The notes under the pieces were generated by a model, which did not search any database, was not told where the DNA came from, and was given only the letters and a program-made list of their open reading frames with translations. 64,000 nt of DNA from Tunturiibacter gelidiferens (GTDB lineage: Bacteria; Acidobacteriota; Terriglobia; Terriglobales; Acidobacteriaceae): contig NZ_JACCCV010000002.1 of assembly GCF_013410115.1 (NCBI RefSeq), forward strand, positions 2,108,001 through 2,172,000, in the 5' to 3' direction. Of this stretch, positions 45,532 to 54,224 are shown piece after piece. Every line of letters begins with the position of its first letter. Position 1 is the stretch's first letter. The position numbers and the translations under genes were made by a program.

Positions 45532-45639
45532 GCAAGGAACATACTCCGTGTGGTCTTGACGTTCCAAAAGAGGGCAACGCAGCTGTATTCCTAAAGACGC
45601 GAGGCTGGATCAAGGAATTGACCCAGGTAAAGTGGGCCG

Positions 45640-45715
45640 CTCTTTCTTTATGATTGCTATTCCCAGCGGATCAACGTCGACGGCGAGACCTCATTTGAAT
45701 AGCGCCGAGTGCGTT
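45640..45715 (-). repeat. Partial copy of the small one-helix gene at 49264-49383
   Basis: About 75 bases match 49235-49310 with scattered changes: shared blocks include GGCGAGACCTCATTTGAA and AGCGC-GAGTGC, covering the 3' end and downstream flank of the small gene. The rest of the gene (start and membrane helix) is missing. Together with the intact copies at 49.3 and 50.4 kb this shows a repeated element. Confidence 0.6.
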
Positions 45716-45784
45716 CCAGAGTGATGTTGTGGACTTGTGAAGACGATCCGGCATCACAGGTGGCTTGGTGACACTACTTTCGCT

Positions 45785-47440
45785 TCACTTTGGGGGACCG
45801 CCGTAGTAGACCGCTGACTCCACTCCTACCCCTTCGACAAACCGTCTCTCGAACAAGACATGAAAATCCACACCTTCCACTGGCAGCCAATCATATCTCA
45901 GTAGATCTTGGATAGCCTGGTCCAATCGGTCTTCACGTCCCACTGCTAGCCGGAGCTGTTCGTACTCCACCACCGCGGTACGGTCCTGGGGGTTGAACCA
46001 GCTCCAATGATCGCGGCCGACTAACAGGTAAAAGACATTGTCGTAATCCGAAAGCGAACGTGTCAGCGACTTGCGGTGTTTCAACCACGTGGGATTCTGT
46101 CGGCAATATGCTTTGACTGTCGCCAACTGCCTATTAAAGCCATCTTCAAACTCAGTATCCACCCGCAAGCGTTCTCTGTATGTCGATGGCTTCCGATACC
46201 ACTTCAACTCAGCGATTATCACCGTGGATGATCGCAGATCTTCGATCAAGAGGTCGATGTCTGTCGAGCCATCCGGCAAACTAATCGAATGACCACATCG
46301 GAACCGCTTGAATGTTTCGAGCAAGTCTTGTCGCATGAGAGTCGATTTGTTGTCGCTCAGCAAACTGAATGAACGTTCTCTTAGATAAGAGCAGGTGCGA
46401 ATGATGTTCTCCTCCGGGGAGGAATTTAGTATGAATTGTGGAATCAAGGCGAGCAGTTTATGATCTTCGTCCAGAGGTATGAAAGGGAACACGTGTAAGT
46501 CGGCAAGACGTTTCGAGTAAAACGTCAGATCGCTCAGCAATTGCTCTGTCTCGGCATGCTCGGTGCCAGAATGGAGCGATAGGAGTTTAATCCAGTCATC
46601 TCGTTTTTTCACTAATACTGCTGATTCGATTGGATACCTACCCGTCCTTTGTTTCCATAGAAAACACAGGAAGTCGTGAATGGCGCAGATACTTTGCAGC
46701 GCCACATAAAACCTCTTGAATTTGCCCAACGTATACACACCGAGGTCCAGGTCTTCGCTACGGCGCGTAATCTGATCCATGCGCTTCGTGTATTTGCGGA
46801 AAGTTCCGTTTGTGAGCTCATAAGAATGCTCATAGCGGAAACCACGTTGACCTACTGCTTGCGCCGAATCCAACATTCGTCCGTAACGCCGAAGAACTGC
46901 TTCTGTTGGCTCAACTTGCCCGCCAGCGATGGCTTTATGAATTCCAGTCCGCCGACGTAGGCCTTTCTGAAAAGCGCTGACCTGTCGGTCTCGACCATCC
47001 TGGCTCGTCTGAAACCGTACTACATCATTGTTCAAAAGTTCTGCACTTAGACGGTTGCGATACCACATCGGGAACGATGAAAGAAATGCGTCGTAATCAG
47101 ACACTACGCGGAGGTCACGAAGCGCTTGCGTCTCGGAAACAGAATCCCATTGGGGAGTCCAGCCCAAAGAGACAGCTGACATCCCACTCCTTCCGAGCCA
47201 ACGAATGAGCAGCGGGGCATGCCGCGAAAGATTGAGCATCGCCGCATGAAATTTCGAGGACTCAGGCCCAAATCGCTCCAAGTTATCTTCGACCAGTTGA
47301 ACGGTTGTACTGAGGACTGTCCAGCAGGCAACGTGCGTCGGTACATTTGAGAGTGCGAAGTGTTCAATGCACTGATCCGCACGGCGCTCGATGTCTTTGA
47401 CCTGGGCGATGAAGTCACCAGTGGAATCAAGATAGAACAT
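45785..47440 (-). CDS. Unknown large protein with PD-(D/E)XK-nuclease-like motif
   Basis: 551 residues, soluble. Near residues 391-413 it reads GSTDIDLLIEDL followed by VIIAELKW, the D...ExK arrangement of PD-(D/E)XK nucleases (restriction and repair enzymes), with the strand context expected of that fold. The first ~380 residues are helical and unassigned. It stands alone on the minus strand with no methylase or helicase beside it. Could be a restriction-like or repair nuclease; not recognised as a known family. Confidence 0.6.
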   Translation of the reverse strand: MFYLDSTGDFIAQVKDIERRADQCIEHFALSNVPTHVACWTVLSTTVQLVEDNLERFGPESSKFHAAMLNLSRHAPLLIRWLGRSGMSAVSLGWTPQWDSVSETQALRDLRVVSDYDAFLSSFPMWYRNRLSAELLNNDVVRFQTSQDGRDRQVSAFQKGLRRRTGIHKAIAGGQVEPTEAVLRRYGRMLDSAQAVGQRGFRYEHSYELTNGTFRKYTKRMDQITRRSEDLDLGVYTLGKFKRFYVALQSICAIHDFLCFLWKQRTGRYPIESAVLVKKRDDWIKLLSLHSGTEHAETEQLLSDLTFYSKRLADLHVFPFIPLDEDHKLLALIPQFILNSSPEENIIRTCSYLRERSFSLLSDNKSTLMRQDLLETFKRFRCGHSISLPDGSTDIDLLIEDLRSSTVIIAELKWYRKPSTYRERLRVDTEFEDGFNRQLATVKAYCRQNPTWLKHRKSLTRSLSDYDNVFYLLVGRDHWSWFNPQDRTAVVEYEQLRLAVGREDRLDQAIQDLLRYDWLPVEGVDFHVLFERRFVEGVGVESAVYYGGPPK

Positions 47441-47970
47441 GTTCGTCTTTCAATAATCTCAACATTGCAGTGGTAGGCGTTCAGGCAGGACGACTTTCGA
47501 AAGTGTTAGGAATTGAGAGGCCTACTGAATCATACGAGCAAAATGATTAAAGGGCTCCTTGTCGCTCTAGCCGGTCGAAAACTAGATTATGTCGAGCTTG
47601 AAGCAACCCCCTTGCTCGATGGGTGTGTCGACCTGTTATCGCCAACTCAAGGCTAAACAGAATCGCTCATTAGTCGAGGCAAAGCGGCTTATTAGGATAC
47701 TTGGAAGCCAACCCTCGGAAGTATCAATCACACTTGAGTGACGCAACCGGGAAGTGTTAGTGCTGATATTCGAGTTGCAACCCCAAAATAAGGGCGTGCC
47801 TTTGCCGGAAGACACCTCCAACCTCTCGATAACAGAGCAAAATCGGAACTTAATTTGCTGGTTCAAAGCCAAGACGCCTCAATGAGGCGTTTGTTTCCCT
47901 TGGAATGGAAGGTCACAGTGGGGCTAAGCTTCATCTTTCGATATTGCTGACGAGATAATGGAATGAATGC
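47441..47970. other. Gene-free stretch containing one terminator
   Basis: About 530 bases. A 37-codon plus-strand frame begins at an ATG near 47541 but has no supporting signals. The only clear feature is the hairpin at 47874-47896. Confidence 0.4.
47874..47896 (+). terminator. Rho-independent terminator
   Basis: Stem ACGCCTC/GAGGCGT (47874-47880 and 47884-47890), loop AAT, followed by TTTGTTT on the plus strand. No recognised plus-strand gene lies just upstream, so an unseen small gene or RNA may end here. Confidence 0.6.
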
Positions 47971-48249
47971 TCATGGCAAACGCTTCTTGCTGTCGTGGAT
48001 GAAGCCTTCGATGTCAATTGCCAAGAACCTCGGTCCACGGGGCGAGTCGAGACAGTTCAGCTTTCCGACTAAATCAAGAATTTCCTCTATCAGCAGATAA
48101 ATGGACGGTCTGATGTAGTCATATGGATTCTCCTCGCAGGTCAAACTACGAAGAGGACAATTTCTCCTGTCGTGAACCAACCGATGCCGGTTAATACTGT
48201 TGACGGAGGGACTCCACCAAATATCCGGCAAAGAATTCATCATCCTCAT
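47971..48249 (-). CDS. Possible small unknown protein
   Basis: Up to 92 codons, of which the last ~60 look protein-like (YDYIRPSIYLLIEEILDLVG amphipathic helix, then PRGPRFLAIDIEGFIHDSKK). The start is uncertain, and the first part overlaps the possible 5' extension of the plus-strand gene at 48358. Confidence 0.35.
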   Translation of the reverse strand: MRMMNSLPDIWWSPSVNSINRHRLVHDRRNCPLRSLTCEENPYDYIRPSIYLLIEEILDLVGKLNCLDSPRGPRFLAIDIEGFIHDSKKRLP

Positions 48250-48357
48250 AAAAATAAGAAAATGCGGTTTGATAATTGGGATAAGTTCTCCTTGGGCGGT
48301 ATTAGGGGTTATGACGTTCGCGCGTCTGGTACGTATCTCGTAACCCTTGGAGAAAAG

Positions 48358-49101
48358 ATGTCAATAGAAGTCCGCCCAACCATCAAGTCCGCCCCTGTGG
48401 CCGTAATAGCTCAGGTTGTCAACGGGGCCGCACACCCGCCCTCTGCTAAGCCCAGTCAGTCAACGCCATCCCCTACCGGTCCGAACCTGCATTCGAAAGC
48501 GGGGAATACTCAGGAGGTCACCTCACCAGTGACCCCATCTACTGAGTCCAAGTCACAGGCACCCATTGCTGGCGAATCTGCGAAGACGCCGCAGTTACCC
48601 GTCCAGACTGTTCCTATGATTTCCTCAACCGACTCGAAGACAGAGGATGAAATCAAGTTGGAGACAACTTTGGAGAACGAGATCAGCGAGCTGTGGTCTT
48701 CTCAGAAGACGAAGACCACAGCTCTTCGTCGTTCCCGTCAGAAGCTCGACAACACCCGTGAGGAGCTCGATCTCGCGAAGGCCAAGTTAGCTGAACATCT
48801 GTATCGCTATAAGCAGCTATTATCCAAGCCGGGGCGCGGCGGCAGGTGGATGGACTTCTTACGCGAAGTCGATTTCCCACGTGCTACCGCAGACCGCTAC
48901 GTACTGAAGCACGAACGCTTTTTATCACCGAAGACTGCAAATCGCCTCACTGAGGCGACTTCCACACCGACTCACGAACAGATTGTCGGGCTTGTAAAGA
49001 AGTTAAAACCGAAGATTGTCGGTGTATTGACTACGACAGAGGCACTTGCGCAGTTTGTCGCTGAGTTGTCCAAGGCATTGGATCCGGCGACGATCTCATA
49101 A
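48358..49101 (+). CDS. Unknown protein with DUF3102-like C-terminal region
   Basis: 247 residues from the ATG at 48358, five bases after GGAG; longer in-frame starts (for example 48172) lack such a site. The N-terminal third is Pro/Ser/Thr-rich and probably disordered. A charged helix (EISELWSSQKTKTTALRRSRQKLDNTREE) leads to LYRYKQLLSKPGRGGRWMDFLREVDFPRATADRYV, which resembles DUF3102-type proteins found on plasmids and phages and thought to bind DNA or take part in conjugation-linked processes. No plasmid genes accompany it. Confidence 0.6.
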   Translation: MSIEVRPTIKSAPVAVIAQVVNGAAHPPSAKPSQSTPSPTGPNLHSKAGNTQEVTSPVTPSTESKSQAPIAGESAKTPQLPVQTVPMISSTDSKTEDEIKLETTLENEISELWSSQKTKTTALRRSRQKLDNTREELDLAKAKLAEHLYRYKQLLSKPGRGGRWMDFLREVDFPRATADRYVLKHERFLSPKTANRLTEATSTPTHEQIVGLVKKLKPKIVGVLTTTEALAQFVAELSKALDPATIS

Positions 49102-49214
49102 CGCTGAAAACTGTCAACTCGCAACATGCCTTGTCAGTATCTTAGCATTTGGAATCGACAGTTCGCTTAGCCAGATCGTCCTCCCCGCTGCACTTTGATC
49201 CTTGTCATGAAGAA

Positions 49215-49244
49215 TGGCCCCGGTTATGACTGGGGCCACTCTTT
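49215..49244. terminator. Probable terminator between convergent genes
   Basis: TGGCCCC (49215-49221) pairs with GGGGCCA (49232-49238) around a ~10-base loop, followed by CTCTTTT on the plus strand. It lies between the plus-strand gene ending at 49101 and the minus-strand small gene ending at 49264. Confidence 0.55.
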
Positions 49245-49263
49245 TATAGAAATTCCCGGAGGA

Positions 49264-49383
49264 TCATCGGCGGTGGCGAGACCTCATTTGAAAAGCGCGG
49301 AGTGCTTGCATTGCTGCGACGACGATGGCTCCCGCAACCGCAGCAACGCATATCGAGATACCCGCGATCTTGACAAGTTCCAT
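49264..49383 (-). CDS. 39-residue single-helix membrane protein
   Basis: ATG at 49383 with GGAGGTCAT directly upstream. It reads MELVKIAGISICVAAVAGAI then a short basic tail containing ALRAFQMRS. One membrane helix, no other domain. It is a clear relative of the 60-residue protein at 50335-50517: both start MEL-KIA, share a GGAGGTC ribosome-binding region, a second Ala/Val-rich stretch and FRAFQ/LRAFQ-RSR. A third, partial copy is at 45640-45715. Function unknown; size and form resemble small membrane regulators or type I toxins. Confidence 0.55.
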   Translation of the reverse strand: MELVKIAGISICVAAVAGAIVVAAMQALRAFQMRSRHRR

Positions 49384-49575
49384 ATGACCTCCAGCGAAAA
49401 TCCATCATAAGCTATTCGATCAAGGTTGACTCGCATGAAGAACTTGAAGTTCAACTATTGATAGTCGAGCTGTGTAGGTTGTTCGTGTAAGACGAAGTAG
49501 TCCCACACGGGCCAGTGAGTGCAACCACTCGCGAGTCCTTAAACCGTGCTCGTCATAAGGAAAGGTGCTAGAACC

Positions 49576-50214
49576 ATGAACCCGTATCGACCTCGTCCCA
49601 AGGCCGGACTTATCAAGCCACGCAAACCGATTTATTCTTTTCTGAAGCAGGTCAGAGGAGAATACCCATTCGGCCAACCGAACTGCGAATACTGTGCAGA
49701 GTTCTCGACTGTCATGCAGTACCTCAAAGATCTCAGCCGTGGAGCACATCAGTGGGCATCAATGGCTGTGTCTGGAATTTGTGTCTCGAATGACGAACGT
49801 TCCCGACAATATCTGTTGGTGGGGTATTCGAACCCTGAACTTGGCGGGCTACCAAACTCACTCTGCTTCTGTTTCCCATTATTCAGGTATAATGGCGCCC
49901 GAGAACGTGAGCTCAAACACCTTGTATGCTTCGCTCCGGAATCCGCAGTGCCTCTATCGAATGGTCTCTACTGGGAAGAGAATCAACTTAAGGGCGACGC
50001 TCTGGAGGACTGGGATTGTTTCTGGAAGCCCCTAAGCGGATGTCTGCGAACAGACGAGCTGCGCCAGGTAGAAAGCGCTGCCGACAATGGCGAACTTCGG
50101 GTTGACCTAGAGGCGCTTACGCTCGAAGGAGTTTCGTATAAAGAATCGGTTAGTGCTCTGGTGGCCATCTGGTCGCAGTCTCGGGAAAGGCTTCAAGATG
50201 AAATTGGCGGATAG
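49576..50214 (+). CDS. Unknown soluble protein, intact copy of the fragment at the left end
   Basis: 212 residues from the ATG at 49576 (MNPYRPRPK...). A basic N-terminus is followed by NCEYCAEFSTVMQYL, a strand-rich middle (RQYLLVGYSNPELGGLP) and the C-terminal block shared with 2-202. Contains a CxxC (NCEYC). No family recognised. The second copy of its 3' end at the left edge of the window is nearly 50 kb away, so it belongs to a dispersed repeat family. Confidence 0.6.
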   Translation: MNPYRPRPKAGLIKPRKPIYSFLKQVRGEYPFGQPNCEYCAEFSTVMQYLKDLSRGAHQWASMAVSGICVSNDERSRQYLLVGYSNPELGGLPNSLCFCFPLFRYNGARERELKHLVCFAPESAVPLSNGLYWEENQLKGDALEDWDCFWKPLSGCLRTDELRQVESAADNGELRVDLEALTLEGVSYKESVSALVAIWSQSRERLQDEIGG

Positions 50215-50334
50215 GCTTCGACCTCGAGGATATACGAGTTACTTCCACGGCCACGTCGACATGTGACTACAACGAGTTGTCACCCGTATTGACCCGCTTT
50301 CTCAGGGGTGTCTTGCCAACTCCGATATTCGACC

Positions 50335-50517
50335 TTATTGATGGGAGGAAAAAGACTGGCCCGGACGGCCTCCGTGGCTATAGATAGTTCTGAACGGTTG
50401 GCGTGTACGACGAGATCTCGTTTGAAACGCGCGGAACCCTGCCATCGCTGCAGCCACAGCGGCACTCGCAATGGCGGCGGCGCCTGCCGCGATAGCGGCG
50501 ATCTTGATCAGTTCCAT
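50335..50517 (-). CDS. 60-residue single-helix membrane protein
   Basis: ATG at 50517, preceded by GGAGGTCGT. It starts MELIKIAAIAAGAAAIASAA, a single Ala-rich membrane helix, then FRAFQTRSRRTRQPF and a basic tail. Paralogue of the 39-residue protein 1 kb away. The tail is 20 residues longer. No partner gene is evident. Function unknown. Confidence 0.55.
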   Translation of the reverse strand: MELIKIAAIAAGAAAIASAAVAAAMAGFRAFQTRSRRTRQPFRTIYSHGGRPGQSFSSHQ

Positions 50518-50593
50518 ACGACCTCCGTAGTCATCCGGCAAGAATCTGTATCTAATGGACAAAGATGTTCAGTCCAGTCAAGCAAGGATAACT

Positions 50594-50806
50594 TCAACGT
50601 AGAACGTTGTAGGCTGCTTGCTCCGGCCAGAGTCGTCCACGATTTTGTTGCTTCCAAGGGAACGCCTTTGCGCAGTCCGAACGTGGACAAATAACGCAGC
50701 CCGGGTGATGCGCTGATAGGCGAAACCGGTTTACCCTAACCTCTTCACCACAGTGAGGACAAATCCAACTCGCTCGGAGGCGGTTGTTTCTGTTCGCCTT
50801 CATCAT
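50594..50806 (-). CDS. Small zinc-ribbon-like protein in the imu operon
   Basis: 70 residues. ICPHCGEEV (C16, C19) and CVICPRSDC (C37, C40, C45) would make a zinc ribbon, in a basic protein. Its ATG overlaps the stop of the preceding 70-residue gene (ATGA), so it is the last gene of the imuA-imuB-dnaE2 transcript. No family recognised; a nucleic-acid or protein-binding role is inference. Confidence 0.5.
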   Translation of the reverse strand: MMKANRNNRLRASWICPHCGEEVRVNRFRLSAHHPGCVICPRSDCAKAFPWKQQNRGRLWPEQAAYNVLR

Positions 50807-51015
50807 AAATCCTCCTCACGCAGTGAATGCTCAATCGCTTTCCAAACTTGGCGCACAAACTCAACACTGTCTTTGAGCTGTTCGCGTATGGGGATCGTAT
50901 TGGCGCTGAGAAAGGGCGAGTTTCTCAGCCGGTACGCCGCAATCCGGCATGCGTTCTCCAGCCACCAGTCTTTCGGAGGCTCTCTTTCAGGCGGTGAAGT
51001 CATGTGTTCGCTCAT
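50803..51015 (-). CDS. Small unknown protein directly after dnaE2
   Basis: 70 residues from the ATG at 51015, which overlaps the dnaE2 stop (TGATG). Helical, with PPKDWWLENACRIAAYRLRN and REQLKDSVEFVRQVWKAIEHSL. No family recognised. Translational coupling to dnaE2 suggests it works with the mutasome or is simply carried by it. Confidence 0.55.
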   Translation of the reverse strand: MSEHMTSPPEREPPKDWWLENACRIAAYRLRNSPFLSANTIPIREQLKDSVEFVRQVWKAIEHSLREEDL

Positions 51016-54000
51016 CAGTGCCAATCATGCGATTGCATCGGTGCCGACGTCACATCCAATTGCTCGATATGCTTTGCCCGAATGTGAATGACTCTGTCGA
51101 GGTTTTGGAGAACGCCTTCGATCATCAGGAACTTGGCATAGGTCACTAGTGACCGGTTTTTTTCATAAAGATCGGGATCGATGATGGCGTTCGAGATCCC
51201 GGTCTCGTCTTCAATCGATAAGAAGATGAAGCCATGCGCTGTTCCGGGCCGCTGACGTGCAATGACACAACCACCGATGCGAGCTTTCACGCCGTGTCGG
51301 AGGAGAGACAAGTCTTTGGCTGGCACGATCTTCATGGTTTGGAGCTGGGGTCGGCAATGTGCCATCGGATGCCGTCCAACCGTAACGCCAGTAGAAGCAT
51401 AATCAGCCACCATCCTCTCGTGTGGCTCCATCGCACGTAGTGGCGATTCCGACCCTTCGTCCCGATCTAATGTTTCAAGGAGCGGCCCAGGCTTGCGCCC
51501 CGCACGTTCCACCTGCCAGAGTGCTTCTCTACGATGCATCCCCTCTCCGATCGAATTCAAGGCGCCCACTTCAGCAAGAGTTGTCAGGTCAGCACGAGTA
51601 AGCGACGGAACGCGTCGGGATAGTTCCTCAATAGAGGTAAAAGGACGCATTGCTCGCGCGGCCTCAAGTTCGACTGCGCTTGCCTGGCGCATCCCACGCA
51701 CATACCGGAAGCCGAGCCGCAACGTGAGCTTGCCGCTGTCATCTTCCTCGAGCGTGCAGAACCAGCTGGACCGAAGGACATCGACCGGTTTAATACGAAG
51801 GCCATGCCGCTGGGCATCCTTTACCAGCACCGCAGCAGAGTAGAACCCCATTGGCTGATTGTTCAGGATTGCAGCAGTAAAAGCTCCGAGGTAGTGGAAC
51901 TTGAGCCAAGCACTGGCGTATGCGATGAGCGCGAAGCTTGCGGCATGGGACTCCGGAAAGCCATAGAGAGCGAAGGAGCTGATCGACTGGACGATCTCAT
52001 CCTGAGCTGCCGGACCTACCTGGTTATCGTCCATTCCTGCTCTCAACTTGAGTTCGAGAGCTTTCATCTTGTCTGCCGACCGCCTGCTTCCCAAGGCGCG
52101 ACGCAACTCCTCTGCCTCGCCTCCCGTAAAGTTGGCGATGGTCATGGCGATCCGCAGGAGCTGTTCCTGGAAGAGTGGCACCCCCAAAGTTCGCTGGAGA
52201 ACAGGCTCAAGCAACTGGTGCGGGTAGCGAATCTCCTGCCTTCCTTGCCGCCGCTCCATGTAAGGGTTCATCATCTTACCGACGATGGGTCCGGGACGAA
52301 TGATGGCGACTTGAACGACGAGGTCGTAGAACTTGTCGGGGTTGTTACGCGGTAGAGAGGCCATCTGCGCCCGTGACTCCACCTGAAAGAGACCAATCGT
52401 GTCGGCTCTTCGCAACGACTCGTAAACTTTGGGATCGTCATGCGGGATCTGAGCAATATCAATTGTCTTACCGTAGTGCTGGGGGATTAGTTCAACACAA
52501 TCCTTAAGGACTGCCATCATACCCAGGCCGAGCAGATCGACCTTGATCAAGCCCATGTCGGCGACATCTTCTTTGTCCCACTGGATGACATTCCGGCCCA
52601 CCATGCTGGCGGGCTCAATCGGAACGACCGAGGCGAGTTGTCCTTGGGCAATGATCATGCCACCTGAGTGCTGGCCGAGGTGACGGGGCAGATCAAGCAT
52701 TCGGATCGAGAGTTCGAGGTATTTCGCAATCCTGGGATGGTGAAGATCGAACCCGGCGTTCTTGAATTGATTTTCCATCGTGTCGGTTGGTCCTTTCCAC
52801 TCCCAGGAGCCGACCAGCTGCGTGAGCCGCTTCGTGGTTTCGACATCAAAGCCGAGTGCTTTACCCGTCTCGCCAGCGGCAGACTTGCCCCGATACGTGA
52901 TGACGTTGGCACACATCGCCGCGCCGAGCTGGCCATAGCGTTTGTAGACGTACTGAATCGCCCGCTCTCGATCATCTCCCGACGGGAGATCGAGGTCGAT
53001 GTCCGGCCACTCGCCACGCACCTCTGAAAGGAATCGCTCGAATAAGAGGTCCATGCCGACCGGATCGACAGCCGTAATTCCAAGCGAGTAGCAGACGGCC
53101 GAGTTCGCCGCCGATCCTCTACCTTGCACAAGCATTCCATTTTTGCGACAGAACTCGACAATGTCCCAGACGATAAGGAAGTACCCGGCGAGTCCAAGCT
53201 TAGCGATGAGGGCTAATTCCTTTTCGACTTGCTTTTCGGCTTTCTTCCTCAGCTTCGCGCTCGCCTTGCAGCCATAGCGGTTGGCGACGCCTTCCATCGT
53301 GCGCTTGAAAAGGAAGGTATCCATTGTGTCGTCTTCCGGAATTGGGTAGAGGGGAAATTCATAGCCCATATCCTTCATCACAAACTGCAGGCGAGACGAG
53401 AGTTCTACTGTTTCAGCGACGGCATATGGCAGATCGCGAAACAGATTCGACATCTCCCGTCCTCCAAACATCTGGCGATTCGTGTTCTGCTGAAGCAGTA
53501 GTCCAGCTTTATCTAGCGTGCAGCCGTGTCGAATCGCGATCATAAGATCCAGGACCTCGCGTTCGAAAGCCGTCGCCATAGTCGGCCCGTTCGTCGCCAG
53601 CAGGGGAAGGTTGAATTCACGAGCAAGCGCGATCGCAGCTTGGTTGCGAGCTTCCTGCTCGCGGATGCGGTGCCGTTGCACTTCGACGTAGACACTGCGG
53701 TGCCCGAAAGTTCGGACAAGAGACGCAAGCATCCGGCGGCCTTCATCCATTCCGCCCCGAGCGAGTGCCGCTGCCAGCGGACCCTCCTCTCCTCCTGTCA
53801 GACAGACGAGACCTTCTGCCCGCTCTTCAATCATGCGATAGGGAGCAATGCCTTCTCCTTTAGTCTTCTGCTCTAGCTTGTAGTTGGTGATGAGCTGAGA
53901 GAGGTTCTTATACCCGGTCTGCGACTCGCAAAGAAGCGAGATTCTCGCTGGACGTCGCGGAATGGTGTGGGGTTGCCAAGACTCGGGAAGTACCTGGTTT

Positions 54001-54224
54001 CCGAACTCCATCGTTGAGATCTCGGCTCCAATGTGTGAACGGAGACCGAGTTTGGTCGCAGTCATGTACAGGCGCGGAGCTCCGTACAGTCCGTCACGAT
54101 CAAGGATTCCAAGAGCTGGCATTCCAAGGCTTGCCGCCTGTTCTGCCATCGCCTCCGGCATGGAAGCTCCTTCAAGAAACGAGAACGCCGAACGCCCATG
54201 AAGTTCGACATAGCCGTCAGTCAT
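51015..54224 (-). CDS. dnaE2: Error-prone DNA polymerase III alpha subunit DnaE2
   Basis: 1069 residues. PHP domain at the start (YVELHGRSAFSFLEGAS, then GILDRDGLYGAPRL), polymerase core with QGRGSAANSAVCYSLGIT and WPDIDLDLPSGDDRERAI carrying catalytic aspartates, helix-hairpin-helix region and a C-terminal OB-fold (KARIGGCVIARQRPGTAHGFIFLSIEDETG). It performs translesion synthesis with ImuA and ImuB in SOS mutagenesis. It overlaps imuB by eight bases. Length and neighbours identify it as DnaE2 rather than the replicative DnaE. Confidence 0.96.
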   Translation of the reverse strand: MTDGYVELHGRSAFSFLEGASMPEAMAEQAASLGMPALGILDRDGLYGAPRLYMTATKLGLRSHIGAEISTMEFGNQVLPESWQPHTIPRRPARISLLCESQTGYKNLSQLITNYKLEQKTKGEGIAPYRMIEERAEGLVCLTGGEEGPLAAALARGGMDEGRRMLASLVRTFGHRSVYVEVQRHRIREQEARNQAAIALAREFNLPLLATNGPTMATAFEREVLDLMIAIRHGCTLDKAGLLLQQNTNRQMFGGREMSNLFRDLPYAVAETVELSSRLQFVMKDMGYEFPLYPIPEDDTMDTFLFKRTMEGVANRYGCKASAKLRKKAEKQVEKELALIAKLGLAGYFLIVWDIVEFCRKNGMLVQGRGSAANSAVCYSLGITAVDPVGMDLLFERFLSEVRGEWPDIDLDLPSGDDRERAIQYVYKRYGQLGAAMCANVITYRGKSAAGETGKALGFDVETTKRLTQLVGSWEWKGPTDTMENQFKNAGFDLHHPRIAKYLELSIRMLDLPRHLGQHSGGMIIAQGQLASVVPIEPASMVGRNVIQWDKEDVADMGLIKVDLLGLGMMAVLKDCVELIPQHYGKTIDIAQIPHDDPKVYESLRRADTIGLFQVESRAQMASLPRNNPDKFYDLVVQVAIIRPGPIVGKMMNPYMERRQGRQEIRYPHQLLEPVLQRTLGVPLFQEQLLRIAMTIANFTGGEAEELRRALGSRRSADKMKALELKLRAGMDDNQVGPAAQDEIVQSISSFALYGFPESHAASFALIAYASAWLKFHYLGAFTAAILNNQPMGFYSAAVLVKDAQRHGLRIKPVDVLRSSWFCTLEEDDSGKLTLRLGFRYVRGMRQASAVELEAARAMRPFTSIEELSRRVPSLTRADLTTLAEVGALNSIGEGMHRREALWQVERAGRKPGPLLETLDRDEGSESPLRAMEPHERMVADYASTGVTVGRHPMAHCRPQLQTMKIVPAKDLSLLRHGVKARIGGCVIARQRPGTAHGFIFLSIEDETGISNAIIDPDLYEKNRSLVTYAKFLMIEGVLQNLDRVIHIRAKHIEQLDVTSAPMQSHDWH

